From NCBI RefSeq assembly GCF_001434295.1, contig NZ_AZFA01000001.1, positions 62,001 through 126,000 on the forward strand: a DNA stretch of 64,000 nt, in the 5' to 3' direction. This document shows, one piece after another, positions 1 through 8,311 of this stretch. The stretch is from Companilactobacillus versmoldensis DSM 14857 = KCTC 3814. GTDB lineage: Bacteria > Bacillota > Bacilli > Lactobacillales > Lactobacillaceae. Positions within the stretch are counted from its first letter, which is position 1; each line of letters starts with the position of its first letter. The notes under the pieces are model-generated. The model saw only the letters and a program-made list of their open reading frames with translations, ran no database searches and had not been told where the DNA came from. The translations under genes and the position numbers were made by a program.

Positions 1-1
1 C

Positions 2-1534
2 ATCTTAACCTCGCCAGTCAACTTTGATTACTGGGGTGGGGTTGGCAATATGACCAGTCTTTTTTATCCTTGGTTGACAGTATTGCCGGGGTTTTTGATT
101 TTTCATTTTGCCAATGATCCGATGTTAGACTATCTGATCTTGATTGGGGTCGTGACGTTCTGTACTTTTGTAAGTTCTTACTTCTTCATGAAAAAGTTTT
201 CTGAAAATACGCTTCAATCATTTTTGTTTTCAATTATTTACACGTTAGCATTCTTCCGAATGGCCAGTGTCTTTTATCGTGCTGGAGTTGCAGAATTTAT
301 CTGCTATATCTTCATACCAATGTTGTTTTATGAATTTTATCAATTGTTGGTCGGTAAGTTTTCCAAATGGCCACTGTTTGCTTTAGCCTTTACCTTGATC
401 ACTTTGACCCATCCACTGACGGCTTTTACGACTGTTATTATTATGGTGCCAATTTTGTTACTAGTGTTATTTTCCAAACGGGCTCATAGTATTAAATATT
501 GGCTACACTTAAGTCTGAGCGGGGTAGAAGCAATTGCAATGGTATTATTAACAACGATTGGCTTTACCTTGCCAATGTATCAGCAGCAAAAGTATATTCC
601 TGTTAATCGTCCAGCCGTTGTGAACTTAGCGCAGACAGCTAAAGATCCAATCAAGTTGTTCCAAGATGCTTTGAGTACAGATCTGAGAAATTACTCCTTT
701 GGGATAATCATGATCCTAGCCTTGATTTTCCTAGTCATTTTCATTTGGAAAGATAAGTTGGTTTATAAAATGGTAGGAATAGAAATGTTGTTGGCACTGT
801 TGTTATCAACCAATATCATTCCTTGGGCCAAACTCCAAGATACATTCTTCAATTATCTGCAATTCCCATGGCGCTTTTTAAATCTGTTCACCTTCTTCGC
901 AGCCATTTATTTAAGCTACGGACTAGCGAGACTAGTCAATAAGCGCTCATCACTGTTGAAATTATTAATGATGGTCGTAGTTTTAGTAGGTTGTGGTAGC
1001 CAGGTTTATGTCAGTGGGATGCAATTAAGTAAACAGATCACCACTGCAGTTGACCCAAATAAGTTGGTTTACCATCCGAAAAATAAATTTGTCCAAAAAT
1101 ATACTCAAACAGATTATTACCCGCAACGCAGTATTGAGTATCATGCTCAAATTCGTGCTCATCAATTCTTGGTCAATGGCAAGAAAGTCCATATTAGGGA
1201 ACATTCTTCTAGCAACGTATATTCATTTAGCTACTATAGTCAAGAGCCGGCGAAAATCGATATTCCAGTTTTAGTCTATAAAGGATTAAGTGTCACAATC
1301 AATAATGAGCCAGCGCATTACGATATTTCTAAACGTGGAACCGCCTTGTTGAAGACTAAACCTGGGCAAAATAAGGTCCAATTGCGGTATCATTACTCAA
1401 CGGTCGCAAAAGCAGCATTGAGCTTGAACGCTGTGGCTCTATTAGTATTAGTTTGGCTATGCATTAATAACGGCAAATTTCTTTATCAGAAAAAAGATAT
1501 TAATAAAGTGGCTAAAAATGCTGAAAAAAGTTGA
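2..1534 (+). CDS. Polytopic membrane protein, C-terminal part (YfhO / PTPS-related type), 5' partial
   Basis: The reading frame is open to the left edge of the window, so only the C-terminal part is seen (at least 510 residues); the first ATG inside it at 50 is probably internal. The visible part has about nine hydrophobic segments. A roughly 120-residue beta-rich, presumably extracytoplasmic region follows, then a last membrane segment near the C terminus and a basic tail. This topology, with a Tyr-Tyr-Pro motif after the membrane block, resembles large bacterial membrane proteins of the YfhO or PTPS-related families, which are linked to glycosylation of surface polymers. That family call is from overall resemblance only; substrate and function are not visible. 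It ends just before the rplU promoter. Confidence 0.55.
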   Translation: MLTSPVNFDYWGGVGNMTSLFYPWLTVLPGFLIFHFANDPMLDYLILIGVVTFCTFVSSYFFMKKFSENTLQSFLFSIIYTLAFFRMASVFYRAGVAEFICYIFIPMLFYEFYQLLVGKFSKWPLFALAFTLITLTHPLTAFTTVIIMVPILLLVLFSKRAHSIKYWLHLSLSGVEAIAMVLLTTIGFTLPMYQQQKYIPVNRPAVVNLAQTAKDPIKLFQDALSTDLRNYSFGIIMILALIFLVIFIWKDKLVYKMVGIEMLLALLLSTNIIPWAKLQDTFFNYLQFPWRFLNLFTFFAAIYLSYGLARLVNKRSSLLKLLMMVVVLVGCGSQVYVSGMQLSKQITTAVDPNKLVYHPKNKFVQKYTQTDYYPQRSIEYHAQIRAHQFLVNGKKVHIREHSSSNVYSFSYYSQEPAKIDIPVLVYKGLSVTINNEPAHYDISKRGTALLKTKPGQNKVQLRYHYSTVAKAALSLNAVALLVLVWLCINNGKFLYQKKDINKVAKNAEKS

Positions 1535-1559
1535 AAATTATATTGAACTTTGATATATT
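1531..1559 (+). promoter_or_regulatory. Probable promoter of rplU-prp-rpmA
   Basis: TTGAAA at 1531-1536 and TATATT at 1554-1559 are separated by exactly 17 bases, a good sigma-A arrangement. The -35 overlaps the stop of the upstream membrane protein gene, and the L21 leader begins just downstream. Confidence 0.6.
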
Positions 1560-1565
1560 TTATTA

Positions 1566-1645
1566 GTTGCAATCACTATTGCATCTACAACCGCTCAAAA
1601 TTAGGTTTAAGCTTCGGCACCTAATTGGCGAGTCTTAGAAGGGAG
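1566..1645 (+). ncRNA. Ribosomal protein L21 leader (cis-regulatory RNA)
   Basis: About 80 bases lie between the promoter and rplU. They contain a perfect TGCAAT/ATTGCA hairpin, the stretch ACCGCTCAAAA, and a second hairpin TAGGT/ACCTA followed by GGCGAGTC. The position before rplU and these elements match my recollection of the Firmicutes L21 leader family, thought to give autogenous control by L21. A covariance search was not possible, so the boundaries are approximate. Confidence 0.65.
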
Positions 1646-1656
1646 TGTACACACAT

Positions 1657-1968
1657 ATGTACGCAATAATTAAAACAGGTGGTAAGCAATATAAGGTTGA
1701 GGAAAAAGATTCAATCTTTGTTGAAAAACTTGACGCACAAGCAGGAGATACAGTGACATTTGATGATGTTATTTTAGTATCTGACGGTAGCAGTGTTAAA
1801 GTTGGAGATCCAGTCGTAAAGGGAGCTTCTGTCACAGCCAAAGTTGAAAAACAAGGCAAGAACAAGAAGGTTGTTACTTACAAGTACAAACCTAAGAAGC
1901 ATTCACATACAAAAACTGGTCACCGCCAACCATATACAAAAGTAACTATTGACGCAATCAAAGGTTAA
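1657..1968 (+). CDS. rplU: 50S ribosomal protein L21
   Basis: Protein of 103 residues that binds 23S rRNA in the large subunit. It begins [14 protein letters not shown], the standard L21 N terminus, and ends in a basic stretch ([19 protein letters not shown]) typical of L21. A GTG at 1645 would add four residues, but it overlaps the GGGAG ribosome site, so the ATG at 1657 is preferred. It is first in the classic rplU-prp-rpmA operon and is preceded by an L21 leader RNA. Confidence 0.97.
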   Translation: MYAIIKTGGKQYKVEEKDSIFVEKLDAQAGDTVTFDDVILVSDGSSVKVGDPVVKGASVTAKVEKQGKNKKVVTYKYKPKKHSHTKTGHRQPYTKVTIDAIKG

Positions 1969-1973
1969 TAATT

Positions 1974-2318
1974 ATGATTAAAGCAAGTTTTCATCGAAAT
2001 GATGATAAAAAGATCGATTCACTGATGATTTTAGGCCATGCCGATTCTGGTCCTTATGGACAAGATATCGTTTGTGCCGCGGTCTCAGCTGTGACGATTG
2101 GAACAATCAATAATCTCGAGAAACTTACCAAGATCCAACCTCAAATTGTATTAGATGAGGTCAACGGTGGTCACCTTGGCTGCCGTATAACAGATGCTGT
2201 TTCACATGATTCAGCTTTATTGCTAGAAAACCTATATGAGACATTGTTAGATATCGCAGATAGTTATCCTGACAATATAAAAGTTATGCTACAAAAAAAT
2301 ACAATTGAATTTAATTAG
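1974..2318 (+). CDS. prp: Ribosomal-processing cysteine protease Prp
   Basis: Protein of 114 residues (YsxB family) encoded between L21 and L27. In Firmicutes Prp removes the N-terminal extension of L27 before ribosome assembly. The catalytic pair is visible as His22 in GHADSGPYG and Cys34 in DIVCAAVS, at the same positions I recall for the Staphylococcus aureus enzyme. The substrate site is present in the next gene. Start ATG lies 6 bases after the rplU stop with a weak AAAGG ribosome site, suggesting coupled translation. Confidence 0.93.
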   Translation: MIKASFHRNDDKKIDSLMILGHADSGPYGQDIVCAAVSAVTIGTINNLEKLTKIQPQIVLDEVNGGHLGCRITDAVSHDSALLLENLYETLLDIADSYPDNIKVMLQKNTIEFN

Positions 2319-2330
2319 GAGGTAAACTTC

Positions 2331-2603
2331 ATGCTTAAAATGAATTTACAATTTTTCTCTCACCATAAAGGTGGAGGTTCAACTGCCAACGGTCGTAACT
2401 CTGCTGGACGTAGATTAGGCGCAAAGCGTGCTGATGGTCAAGAAATCACTGCCGGTGCAATCATTTACAGACAACGTGGAACAAAGGTTCATCCTGGATC
2501 AAACGTTGGCCGTGGTGGCGACGACACATTATTCGCTCTTAAAGACGGTGTTGTTAAGTTTGAAAGACTTGGCAAAGACAAGAAAAAAGTTTCAGTATAC
2601 TAA
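2331..2603 (+). CDS. rpmA: 50S ribosomal protein L27 with cleavable N-terminal extension
   Basis: Protein of 90 residues located near the peptidyl-transferase centre. The N terminus reads MLKMNLQFF followed by SHHKGGGS; the first nine residues are the Prp cleavage motif found in Firmicutes, and mature L27 would start at Ser10. Enterobacterial L27 lacks this extension. A strong AGGAGG sits before the ATG. The gene closes the rplU-prp-rpmA operon and is followed by an intrinsic terminator. Confidence 0.97.
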   Translation: MLKMNLQFFSHHKGGGSTANGRNSAGRRLGAKRADGQEITAGAIIYRQRGTKVHPGSNVGRGGDDTLFALKDGVVKFERLGKDKKKVSVY

Positions 2604-2615
2604 GATAAACCGTAA

Positions 2616-2639
2616 AGAGGACATGGTCCTCTTTTTTTT
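2616..2639 (+). terminator. Intrinsic terminator after rpmA
   Basis: Perfect 7-bp stem AGAGGAC/GTCCTCT with loop ATG, followed by a run of eight T. Confidence 0.9.
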
Positions 2640-2659
2640 ATATAAACAACTCGATAATA

Positions 2660-2689
2660 TTGCCATTAAGCTACTAGTATTGGTAAAAT
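2660..2689 (+). promoter_or_regulatory. Probable promoter of efp-asp23-nusB
   Basis: TTGCCA at 2660-2665 and TAAAAT at 2684-2689 with an 18-base spacer, 45 bases before efp and just after the rpmA terminator. Confidence 0.45.
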
Positions 2690-2734
2690 GAAGAGAACGT
2701 TGCTAATTACACATTAAGGATTGAGGAGATAAAT

Positions 2735-3298
2735 ATGTCTATTTCAGTAAACGAGTTTAAAAACGGTCTGACAATTGAAGTCAAAGATGGCATTTGGCGT
2801 GTCATTGAATTTCAACATGTTAAGCCTGGTAAGGGGAGTGCTTTCGTTCGTTCAAAGTTAAAGAACTTAAGAACTGGTGCTGTTCAAGAAATGACTTTCA
2901 GATCAACTGCTAAAGTTGAAAAAGCTACGATTGATAACAAGAAGATGCAATATCTATATGCCGATGGTGACAATCACGTCTTCATGGATATGACAACTTA
3001 CGAACAATTGACGATTCCAGCTGAACAAATTCAAGAACAATTGAAGTATTTGAAAGAAAATACTGAAGTAACTGTAATGATGTACAACGGTGAAACTATC
3101 GGAGTAGATATTCCAAATACGGTTAACTTAAAAGTTGTTGAAACAGAAGCTGGTATCAAAGGTGATACACAATCTGGTGGATCAAAACCAGCTACAATGG
3201 AAACTGGCCTGGTTGTTCAAGTACCATTTTTCGTTAATGAAGGCGACATGTTATCAATCAATACACAAGATGGAACATACATCTCACGTGCAAATTAA
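2735..3298 (+). CDS. efp: Elongation factor P
   Basis: Protein of 187 residues that binds between the P and E sites and relieves stalling at polyproline stretches. The N-terminal KOW-like domain carries the loop [10 protein letters not shown]; Lys33 at its tip corresponds to the lysine that is modified in other bacteria (Lys32 in Bacillus subtilis, whose protein is one residue shorter here). The Bacillus modification is 5-aminopentanol; whether that applies here cannot be seen. Two OB domains follow, ending in the typical [12 protein letters not shown]. Start has GAGGAG upstream. Confidence 0.97.
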   Translation: MSISVNEFKNGLTIEVKDGIWRVIEFQHVKPGKGSAFVRSKLKNLRTGAVQEMTFRSTAKVEKATIDNKKMQYLYADGDNHVFMDMTTYEQLTIPAEQIQEQLKYLKENTEVTVMMYNGETIGVDIPNTVNLKVVETEAGIKGDTQSGGSKPATMETGLVVQVPFFVNEGDMLSINTQDGTYISRAN

Positions 3299-3323
3299 TT
3301 CATAGTTATTGGAGATAAAGTTT

Positions 3324-3740
3324 ATGGCTGATCAAAAATACGTAACATTACAAGATGATGGGAAGGTCAACGGTAACGTTGAGATTTCTCATCAAGTCAT
3401 TGAGATCTTACTTGGTATTGCAACAAACCAAGTTGAAGGTGTCTATGAAATGCGTGGTACAATATCTAACCGTATCAATTCACTATTTGGTAGAATGAAC
3501 CATGGAAAAGGTGTCGATGTCGTTTTTCAAGACGGCAACGTGACTGCTGATGTTTTTGTTTATTTAGAATATGGTGTTTCGATACCTAAAGTTTCTTTTG
3601 AAATACAGAGATCAGCTATTGAACAGCTTAAATTCATGACCGATATTGACATATCACAAATTAATGTACATGTTGTTGGCTTGATCGCCAAAAAGTCCAA
3701 CGGTGACGTTGAACGAGTAACAACAGACAAAAAGGAATAA
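3324..3740 (+). CDS. Asp23/Gls24 family protein (YqhY-like)
   Basis: Protein of 138 residues of the alkaline-shock Asp23 family, starting at the ATG at 3324 with GGAG nine bases upstream; an in-frame TTG at 3309 is unlikely. The conserved core is visible in NVEISHQVIEILLGIATNQVEG. Its place between efp and nusB matches B. subtilis yqhY, whose loss is linked to acetyl-CoA carboxylase control. A second paralogue of the same family lies at 21780. The precise role is inferred from position only. Confidence 0.85.
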   Translation: MADQKYVTLQDDGKVNGNVEISHQVIEILLGIATNQVEGVYEMRGTISNRINSLFGRMNHGKGVDVVFQDGNVTADVFVYLEYGVSIPKVSFEIQRSAIEQLKFMTDIDISQINVHVVGLIAKKSNGDVERVTTDKKE

Positions 3741-3745
3741 TATCA

Positions 3746-4153
3746 GTGAATATAAATAGACACGAAATTAGAGAACTCGCAGTGCAGACACTTTTTTCTA
3801 TTGATTCGACCAAAGATGACGTTGAAAGAGCTATTCAATCAACTATGTCTTTAACTGATCTTGAACAAGAGGAAGTTCCCGATTATTTAACTTTCCTTGT
3901 TTCTGGTACTTTAGATAAAGAATCTGAATTGGACTCACAAATTTCAAAACAACTAAAAGACAAGTGGACGATCGGACGTTTGTCACGAATTGACCGTGCC
4001 ATTTTACGCATGGGACTATTTGAAATGCAAAATAGTTTGGAAGTTCCAAAAAAAGTTGCCATCAACGAAGCAATCGAACTCGCCGGAAACTTTGGCGATG
4101 ATGATTCTAAAGCTTTTGTTAATGGTATCTTATCTAACTTTGTTGAAGGGTAG
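3746..4153 (+). CDS. nusB: Transcription antitermination factor NusB
   Basis: All-helical protein of 135 residues that binds boxA RNA with S10 (NusE) in rRNA antitermination. Visible family motifs are RELAVQTLFSID near the N terminus and IDRAILRMGLFEM plus VAINEAIELA in the C-terminal half, ending in FVNGILSNF. It uses a GTG start with AAAGGA upstream, five bases after the asp23 stop. Its stop codon forms part of the downstream terminator stem. Confidence 0.95.
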   Translation: MNINRHEIRELAVQTLFSIDSTKDDVERAIQSTMSLTDLEQEEVPDYLTFLVSGTLDKESELDSQISKQLKDKWTIGRLSRIDRAILRMGLFEMQNSLEVPKKVAINEAIELAGNFGDDDSKAFVNGILSNFVEG

Positions 4154-4178
4154 GCTGGTACAATGTACCAGCCTTTTT
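4153..4178 (+). terminator. Intrinsic terminator after nusB
   Basis: Perfect 9-bp stem GGCTGGTAC/GTACCAGCC with loop AAT and five T; the stem starts at the last base of the nusB stop codon. folD starts only 13 bases later, so some readthrough may feed the next operon. Confidence 0.9.
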
Positions 4179-4190
4179 GGGTAAATTAAC

Positions 4191-5039
4191 ATGATTTTAT
4201 TAGATGGAAAAAAGGTAGCAAGTGCACAAGATGAAAAAATGGCACAAAGAGTTGCTGCCGTTAAGGAAAAGGGAGTAACCCCTGGCATTGCTGTTATTTT
4301 GGTAGGTGATAACAGTGCCAGTGCTGTCTATGTGCGTAATAAACAACGTAGAGCTGAAAAATTAGGGATGAATTCTCAATTGATCCATTTTGAAGCTGGA
4401 GTTACAGAAAAAGAATTACTAGATAAAATTGCTGAATTGAATAATGATCCGCAAGTGGACGGATTTTTAGTTCAATTACCATTACCAGATACTATTGATG
4501 AGGATCGTGTTATCAATGCGATTGATTCTTCAAAAGATGTTGATGGATTTGCACCTGACAATGTGGGTCATTTGTGGATCGGCGAACCTCATACTAAACC
4601 AGCAACAGCAGCTGGAATTTTAACGATGCTAGATTATTACGATGTTGATCTTGATGGTAAAAATGTGGTTATTATTGGTCGGAGCAACATCGTTGGTAAA
4701 CCAGTCGCAGCCATGATGCTAGCAAAAAATGCAACTGTGACAATTGCTCATTCGCATACTAAGAATTTGAAAGAATTGACTAAAACTGCTGACGTTTTAG
4801 TAGTTGCGATTGGAAAAGCTAAGTTTGTTACCAAAGATTATATTAAAGATGGCGCTGTAGTCATTGACGTCGGTATGGATCGTGACGAAAATGGCAAGCT
4901 CTGTGGTGATGTAGATTTTGATGATGTTAAAGATACGGCTTCAATGATCACACCAGTTCCTGGTGGGGTTGGGCCAATGACGATTACAGCATTAATGGAG
5001 CAAGTCATTGAACTTGCAGAGGATCGAGCAAATGGATAA
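4191..5039 (+). CDS. folD: Methylenetetrahydrofolate dehydrogenase / cyclohydrolase FolD
   Basis: Bifunctional enzyme of 282 residues interconverting 5,10-methylene-, 5,10-methenyl- and 10-formyl-THF. It supplies formyl-THF for PurN, PurH and Fmt, all encoded in this window. The catalytic Tyr47-x3-Lys51 motif (YVRNK), the DGFLVQLPLP signature and the NADP-binding GRSNIVGKP motif are visible, and length is normal. It leads the folD-xseA-xseB-ispA-tlyA-recN operon, the usual lactobacillar order, and overlaps xseA by 8 bases. Confidence 0.97.
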   Translation: MILLDGKKVASAQDEKMAQRVAAVKEKGVTPGIAVILVGDNSASAVYVRNKQRRAEKLGMNSQLIHFEAGVTEKELLDKIAELNNDPQVDGFLVQLPLPDTIDEDRVINAIDSSKDVDGFAPDNVGHLWIGEPHTKPATAAGILTMLDYYDVDLDGKNVVIIGRSNIVGKPVAAMMLAKNATVTIAHSHTKNLKELTKTADVLVVAIGKAKFVTKDYIKDGAVVIDVGMDRDENGKLCGDVDFDDVKDTASMITPVPGGVGPMTITALMEQVIELAEDRANG

Positions 5040-6381
5040 TTCCGAATATTTAACGGTTACCGCACTAACGCAATACATTAAAAGAAAATTTGACGTGGAC
5101 CCATATTTGGGCCACGTTTATTTGACGGGTGAGATTTCAAACTTTCGTTTCCGTCCCAATGGACATCAATATTTTTCATTGAAAGACGATAAAGCAAAAA
5201 TTTCTTGTATGATGTTCAAAAGTGCCTTCAGTCAGGTGAAGTTTCGTCCTGAAGAGGGTATGAAAGTCCGTGTCAAAGGGCATGTTTCTGTTTTTGCAGC
5301 CAATGGTGCTTATCAACTTTATATTGACTCAATGGAACCTGATGGTTTAGGTGCCTTATACTTGGCCTACGAACAATTGAAGAAAAAATTGAAGCAGATG
5401 GGTGTTTTGGATCTGCCAAAAAAGACGATCCCAGCTTTTCCTAAAAGGATTGCCGTGGTCACTAGTCAATCTGGCGCAGTCATTCATGATATCATGACGA
5501 CTGTCCAAAGACGTTATCCAATCGTTCAATTGGTCTTGTTTCCGGCTCAAGTTCAAGGAGATGCTGCTGCTCAGACCATTGTTGAACGCTTGAAACAGAT
5601 CAATGAGATGGGTAATTTTGATACCATTATTGTTGGTCGTGGTGGAGGTTCGATTGAAGACCTTTGGCCATTCAACGAAGAAATTGTTGCCGAAGCCATT
5701 GTTGCTAGCAAGATCCCGGTCATTTCTTCTGTGGGCCATGAAACAGATACAACGATTGCTGATTTAGTGGCTGATTTACGAGTAGCCACACCAACTGCTG
5801 CCGCCGAACAGGCGACACCAGTCTTAAGGGATGTCTTGGTTCAAATTCAAGATTTGAATACCCGTATCTTTAACGCTCAAAATAAAATATTGAATGATTA
5901 TCGACAAGAAGTTGCCAAGTATTCTGAAAATGTCTTTTTACAGCATCCGGAACGTATCTACGAGGTCTATGCGCAAAAGGTCGATAATTTGCGGTCACGT
6001 TTAAGACAGACTATTACAGATCGCACTGGAAAAGAAAAGCAACGTCTTTGGAATATTGAGACTCAATTGGTCAATGTATCACCCCGGGATCAGATCAATC
6101 GATCACAAAATCGTTTGAACACTGATTTACAACGGATAGCACTGTCGATGAATCGATCAATCAATTCGAAAAAGAATAACTTTAGTAAGCAAGTGGCAGC
6201 TTTAGATTCTTTGAGTCCTTTGAAGACTTTGGGTCGTGGCTACGCTATTGCTACTGATGACAGTGGTAACGTCTTGAAACAGGCAAGTGATTACCAAGTT
6301 GATCAACAGATCAATTTGCGTGTTGCCCATGGACAGGTTAGAGTAATTACGAAAAACATTAGTGAGGATAATAATGGCTGA
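5032..6381 (+). CDS. xseA: Exodeoxyribonuclease VII large subunit
   Basis: Catalytic subunit (449 residues) of exonuclease VII, which degrades single-stranded DNA into oligonucleotides. An N-terminal OB fold (YLTVTALTQYIKRKF, HVYLTGEISNF) is followed by the nuclease domain with RIAVVTSQSGAVIHDI, GRGGGSIEDLWPFNEE and SVGHETDTTIAD. A coiled-coil region that would bind XseB and the GRGYAI motif close the protein. The ATG at 5032 with GAGGAT upstream is chosen; it overlaps the folD stop by 8 bases, implying translational coupling. Confidence 0.97.
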   Translation: MDNSEYLTVTALTQYIKRKFDVDPYLGHVYLTGEISNFRFRPNGHQYFSLKDDKAKISCMMFKSAFSQVKFRPEEGMKVRVKGHVSVFAANGAYQLYIDSMEPDGLGALYLAYEQLKKKLKQMGVLDLPKKTIPAFPKRIAVVTSQSGAVIHDIMTTVQRRYPIVQLVLFPAQVQGDAAAQTIVERLKQINEMGNFDTIIVGRGGGSIEDLWPFNEEIVAEAIVASKIPVISSVGHETDTTIADLVADLRVATPTAAAEQATPVLRDVLVQIQDLNTRIFNAQNKILNDYRQEVAKYSENVFLQHPERIYEVYAQKVDNLRSRLRQTITDRTGKEKQRLWNIETQLVNVSPRDQINRSQNRLNTDLQRIALSMNRSINSKKNNFSKQVAALDSLSPLKTLGRGYAIATDDSGNVLKQASDYQVDQQINLRVAHGQVRVITKNISEDNNG

Positions 6382-6616
6382 GAAGAAAAAAACTTTTGAA
6401 GATAATATGGCAGATTTAGAAAAAATCGTTACAGATCTTGAAGCTGGCAACGTTCCTTTAGAGGAAGCTATGGAAAAATTCAAGACTGGGGTTACTTTGA
6501 GTAAAAAACTCCAAAAAACTTTGACCGATGCCGAAACGACTGTTACTAAGATCATGTCAAAGGATGGAAATGAGTCAAATCTAGAAGATAATGATAGTAA
6601 GGATAATGATCAATAG
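6374..6616 (+). CDS. xseB: Exodeoxyribonuclease VII small subunit
   Basis: Small subunit of 80 residues that assembles around the XseA coiled coil. The family core is seen in FEDNMADLEKIVTDLEAGNVPLEE, written here in part: FEDNMADLEKIV then LEAGNVPLEEAM. The tail is acidic and Asn/Asp-rich. The ATG at 6374 has GAGG upstream and overlaps the xseA stop by 8 bases; its own stop overlaps the ispA GTG by one base, so the three are translationally coupled. Confidence 0.94.
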   Translation: MAEKKKTFEDNMADLEKIVTDLEAGNVPLEEAMEKFKTGVTLSKKLQKTLTDAETTVTKIMSKDGNESNLEDNDSKDNDQ

Positions 6617-7464
6617 TGGAAATCAAAAGTTTTCAAGAATTTCATAAAAAAATATTGCCTGAATTTGATAAGTTTTTAACTGACAAATTAACTGCTGAAA
6701 TAAAACAACCAATGATGAGAGATTCAATGCTTTATTCATTGAATTCTGGTGGAAAAAGAGTTCGGCCGATGCTGATGTTAGCAACGGTCTATTCTGCTGG
6801 CGTTAAATATGAAGATCTACCGAAATATTTTGATATTGCTGGTGCAGTTGAATTGATCCATACCTATTCTTTGATTCATGATGATTTACCGGAGATGGAT
6901 AATGATGATTATCGTCGTGGTAAGTTAACGTCTCATAAAGAATTTGGGACTGGTCCAGCTGTTTTAGCTGGAGACGGTTTATTGACTCAAGCTTTTTATT
7001 GGATTGCTAAATCTGATTTGGATACAAGTAAAAGAATGGCAGCTGTTCGGATATTAAGTCATAATGCTGGCCCGATGGGGATGGTTGCAGGTCAGATGAC
7101 CGACATCACCAAAGAAGATAAAAAATTGAATATCGATGAATTGACCGCATTGCATAAACAAAAGACAGCTGATCTGATCTCAGCTGCAATTACGATTGGA
7201 GCTTCATGTGCTAATCATCAATTATCTAAGGAACTTGTCGCTTATGCTGAAGATGTCGGCTTAGCTTTTCAATTAAAAGATGATCTCGATGATGCTGATG
7301 ATGGAGAGGATGCCGACAAGAACACCTTCCCTAATTTGATCGGCAAACAGGCGACTCAAGAAAAATTACGTAATTTAGTTAATGAAGCCTTAAATGCAGT
7401 ATTAAAGGAAGAAAAATTTGACAAAAATCTCTTAGTTAGCTTCTTAGAGTATTTCAAGAAATAG
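6616..7464 (+). CDS. ispA: Farnesyl (geranyl) diphosphate synthase
   Basis: Prenyl synthase of 282 residues that condenses IPP with DMAPP/GPP to FPP, the precursor used by UppS encoded at 54966. The first Asp-rich motif DDLPEMD is at residues 89-95, with Tyr84 five residues before it, as in short-chain synthases. The second Asp-rich region DDLDDADD starts at 222. SGGKRVRP (IPP-binding) is present. The start is a GTG overlapping the xseB stop by one base. Confidence 0.95.
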   Translation: MEIKSFQEFHKKILPEFDKFLTDKLTAEIKQPMMRDSMLYSLNSGGKRVRPMLMLATVYSAGVKYEDLPKYFDIAGAVELIHTYSLIHDDLPEMDNDDYRRGKLTSHKEFGTGPAVLAGDGLLTQAFYWIAKSDLDTSKRMAAVRILSHNAGPMGMVAGQMTDITKEDKKLNIDELTALHKQKTADLISAAITIGASCANHQLSKELVAYAEDVGLAFQLKDDLDDADDGEDADKNTFPNLIGKQATQEKLRNLVNEALNAVLKEEKFDKNLLVSFLEYFKK

Positions 7465-7472
7465 GTGAAAAA

Positions 7473-8300
7473 ATGGCGAAAAAACGTGTTGATGTTCTAT
7501 TAGTAGAACAAAATCTTTTTGACTCACGGGAACAGGCAAAACGTTCTGTTATGGCAGGCGAAGTTTATAATCAAGACAATTTACGCTTCGACAAGCCAGG
7601 AGAAAAAGTTGATCCTGAAACAATTTTTCACGTAGTTGAAGGTGCTCATAGTAAGTATGTTAGCCGCGGTGGTTATAAATTAGAGAAGGCCGTTGAATCT
7701 TTTGGGATTGACTTGAAAGATCGAACTTGTTTAGACATTGGTTCTTCAACTGGTGGTTTTACAGATGTTGCGTTGCAAAATGGCGCCAAATTAGTCTATG
7801 CCTTGGATGTTGGCTATAATCAATTGGCTTGGAAATTACGTAGTGATGATCGTGTTGTTGTTATGGAACGGGTAAACTTTCGTTACAGTAAACCTGAAGA
7901 TTTTCATGATGGCTTACCTCAGTTTGCAATGACTGACGTATCATTTATTTCCCTTGAGCTGATCATGCCAACAATGTTCAATATTATAATTCCTGGTGCT
8001 GATGCGGTTTGCTTAATTAAGCCACAATTTGAAGCTGGTCCAGAAAATGTTGGTAAACATGGTATTGTCCGTGATCACAAGGTACATCAAATGGTCCTCG
8101 AAAAGATTTTGAATTTTGCTGCTGAGACAGGATTCAATGTTACTGGATTAGATTTTTCACCAATCAAGGGTGGCGAAGGTAATATTGAATTCTTGATGCA
8201 TATCCAAAAGCCATTAGACACGAATGAAGATGGCAAGATAGAAGACAACGTATCGATTGAAAAGACAATGGATGCAGCATATGCAAATCTGAATAAATAG
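7473..8300 (+). CDS. TlyA-family rRNA methyltransferase / S4-domain protein (YqxC)
   Basis: Protein of 275 residues with an N-terminal S4 RNA-binding domain (RVDVLLVEQNLFDSREQAKR) and a C-terminal FtsJ-like Rossmann methyltransferase domain. The SAM motif I is visible as DIGSSTGGFTDVAL. In mycobacteria TlyA 2'-O-methylates 16S and 23S rRNA; in Firmicutes the homologue YqxC is less well characterised. In Bacillus the argR/ahrC gene follows; here recN follows after 11 bases instead. Confidence 0.9.
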   Translation: MAKKRVDVLLVEQNLFDSREQAKRSVMAGEVYNQDNLRFDKPGEKVDPETIFHVVEGAHSKYVSRGGYKLEKAVESFGIDLKDRTCLDIGSSTGGFTDVALQNGAKLVYALDVGYNQLAWKLRSDDRVVVMERVNFRYSKPEDFHDGLPQFAMTDVSFISLELIMPTMFNIIIPGADAVCLIKPQFEAGPENVGKHGIVRDHKVHQMVLEKILNFAAETGFNVTGLDFSPIKGGEGNIEFLMHIQKPLDTNEDGKIEDNVSIEKTMDAAYANLNK

Positions 8301-8311
8301 CTGGTGATTCA

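Noticed and set aside
1050-1274. 74-codon open frame inside the left membrane protein gene
   Set aside because: Lies wholly within a strong gene in another frame, with no ribosome site or family features.
5356-5789. Two overlapping minus-strand open frames inside xseA
   Set aside because: Antisense shadows of a conserved gene; no ribosome sites or recognisable protein motifs.
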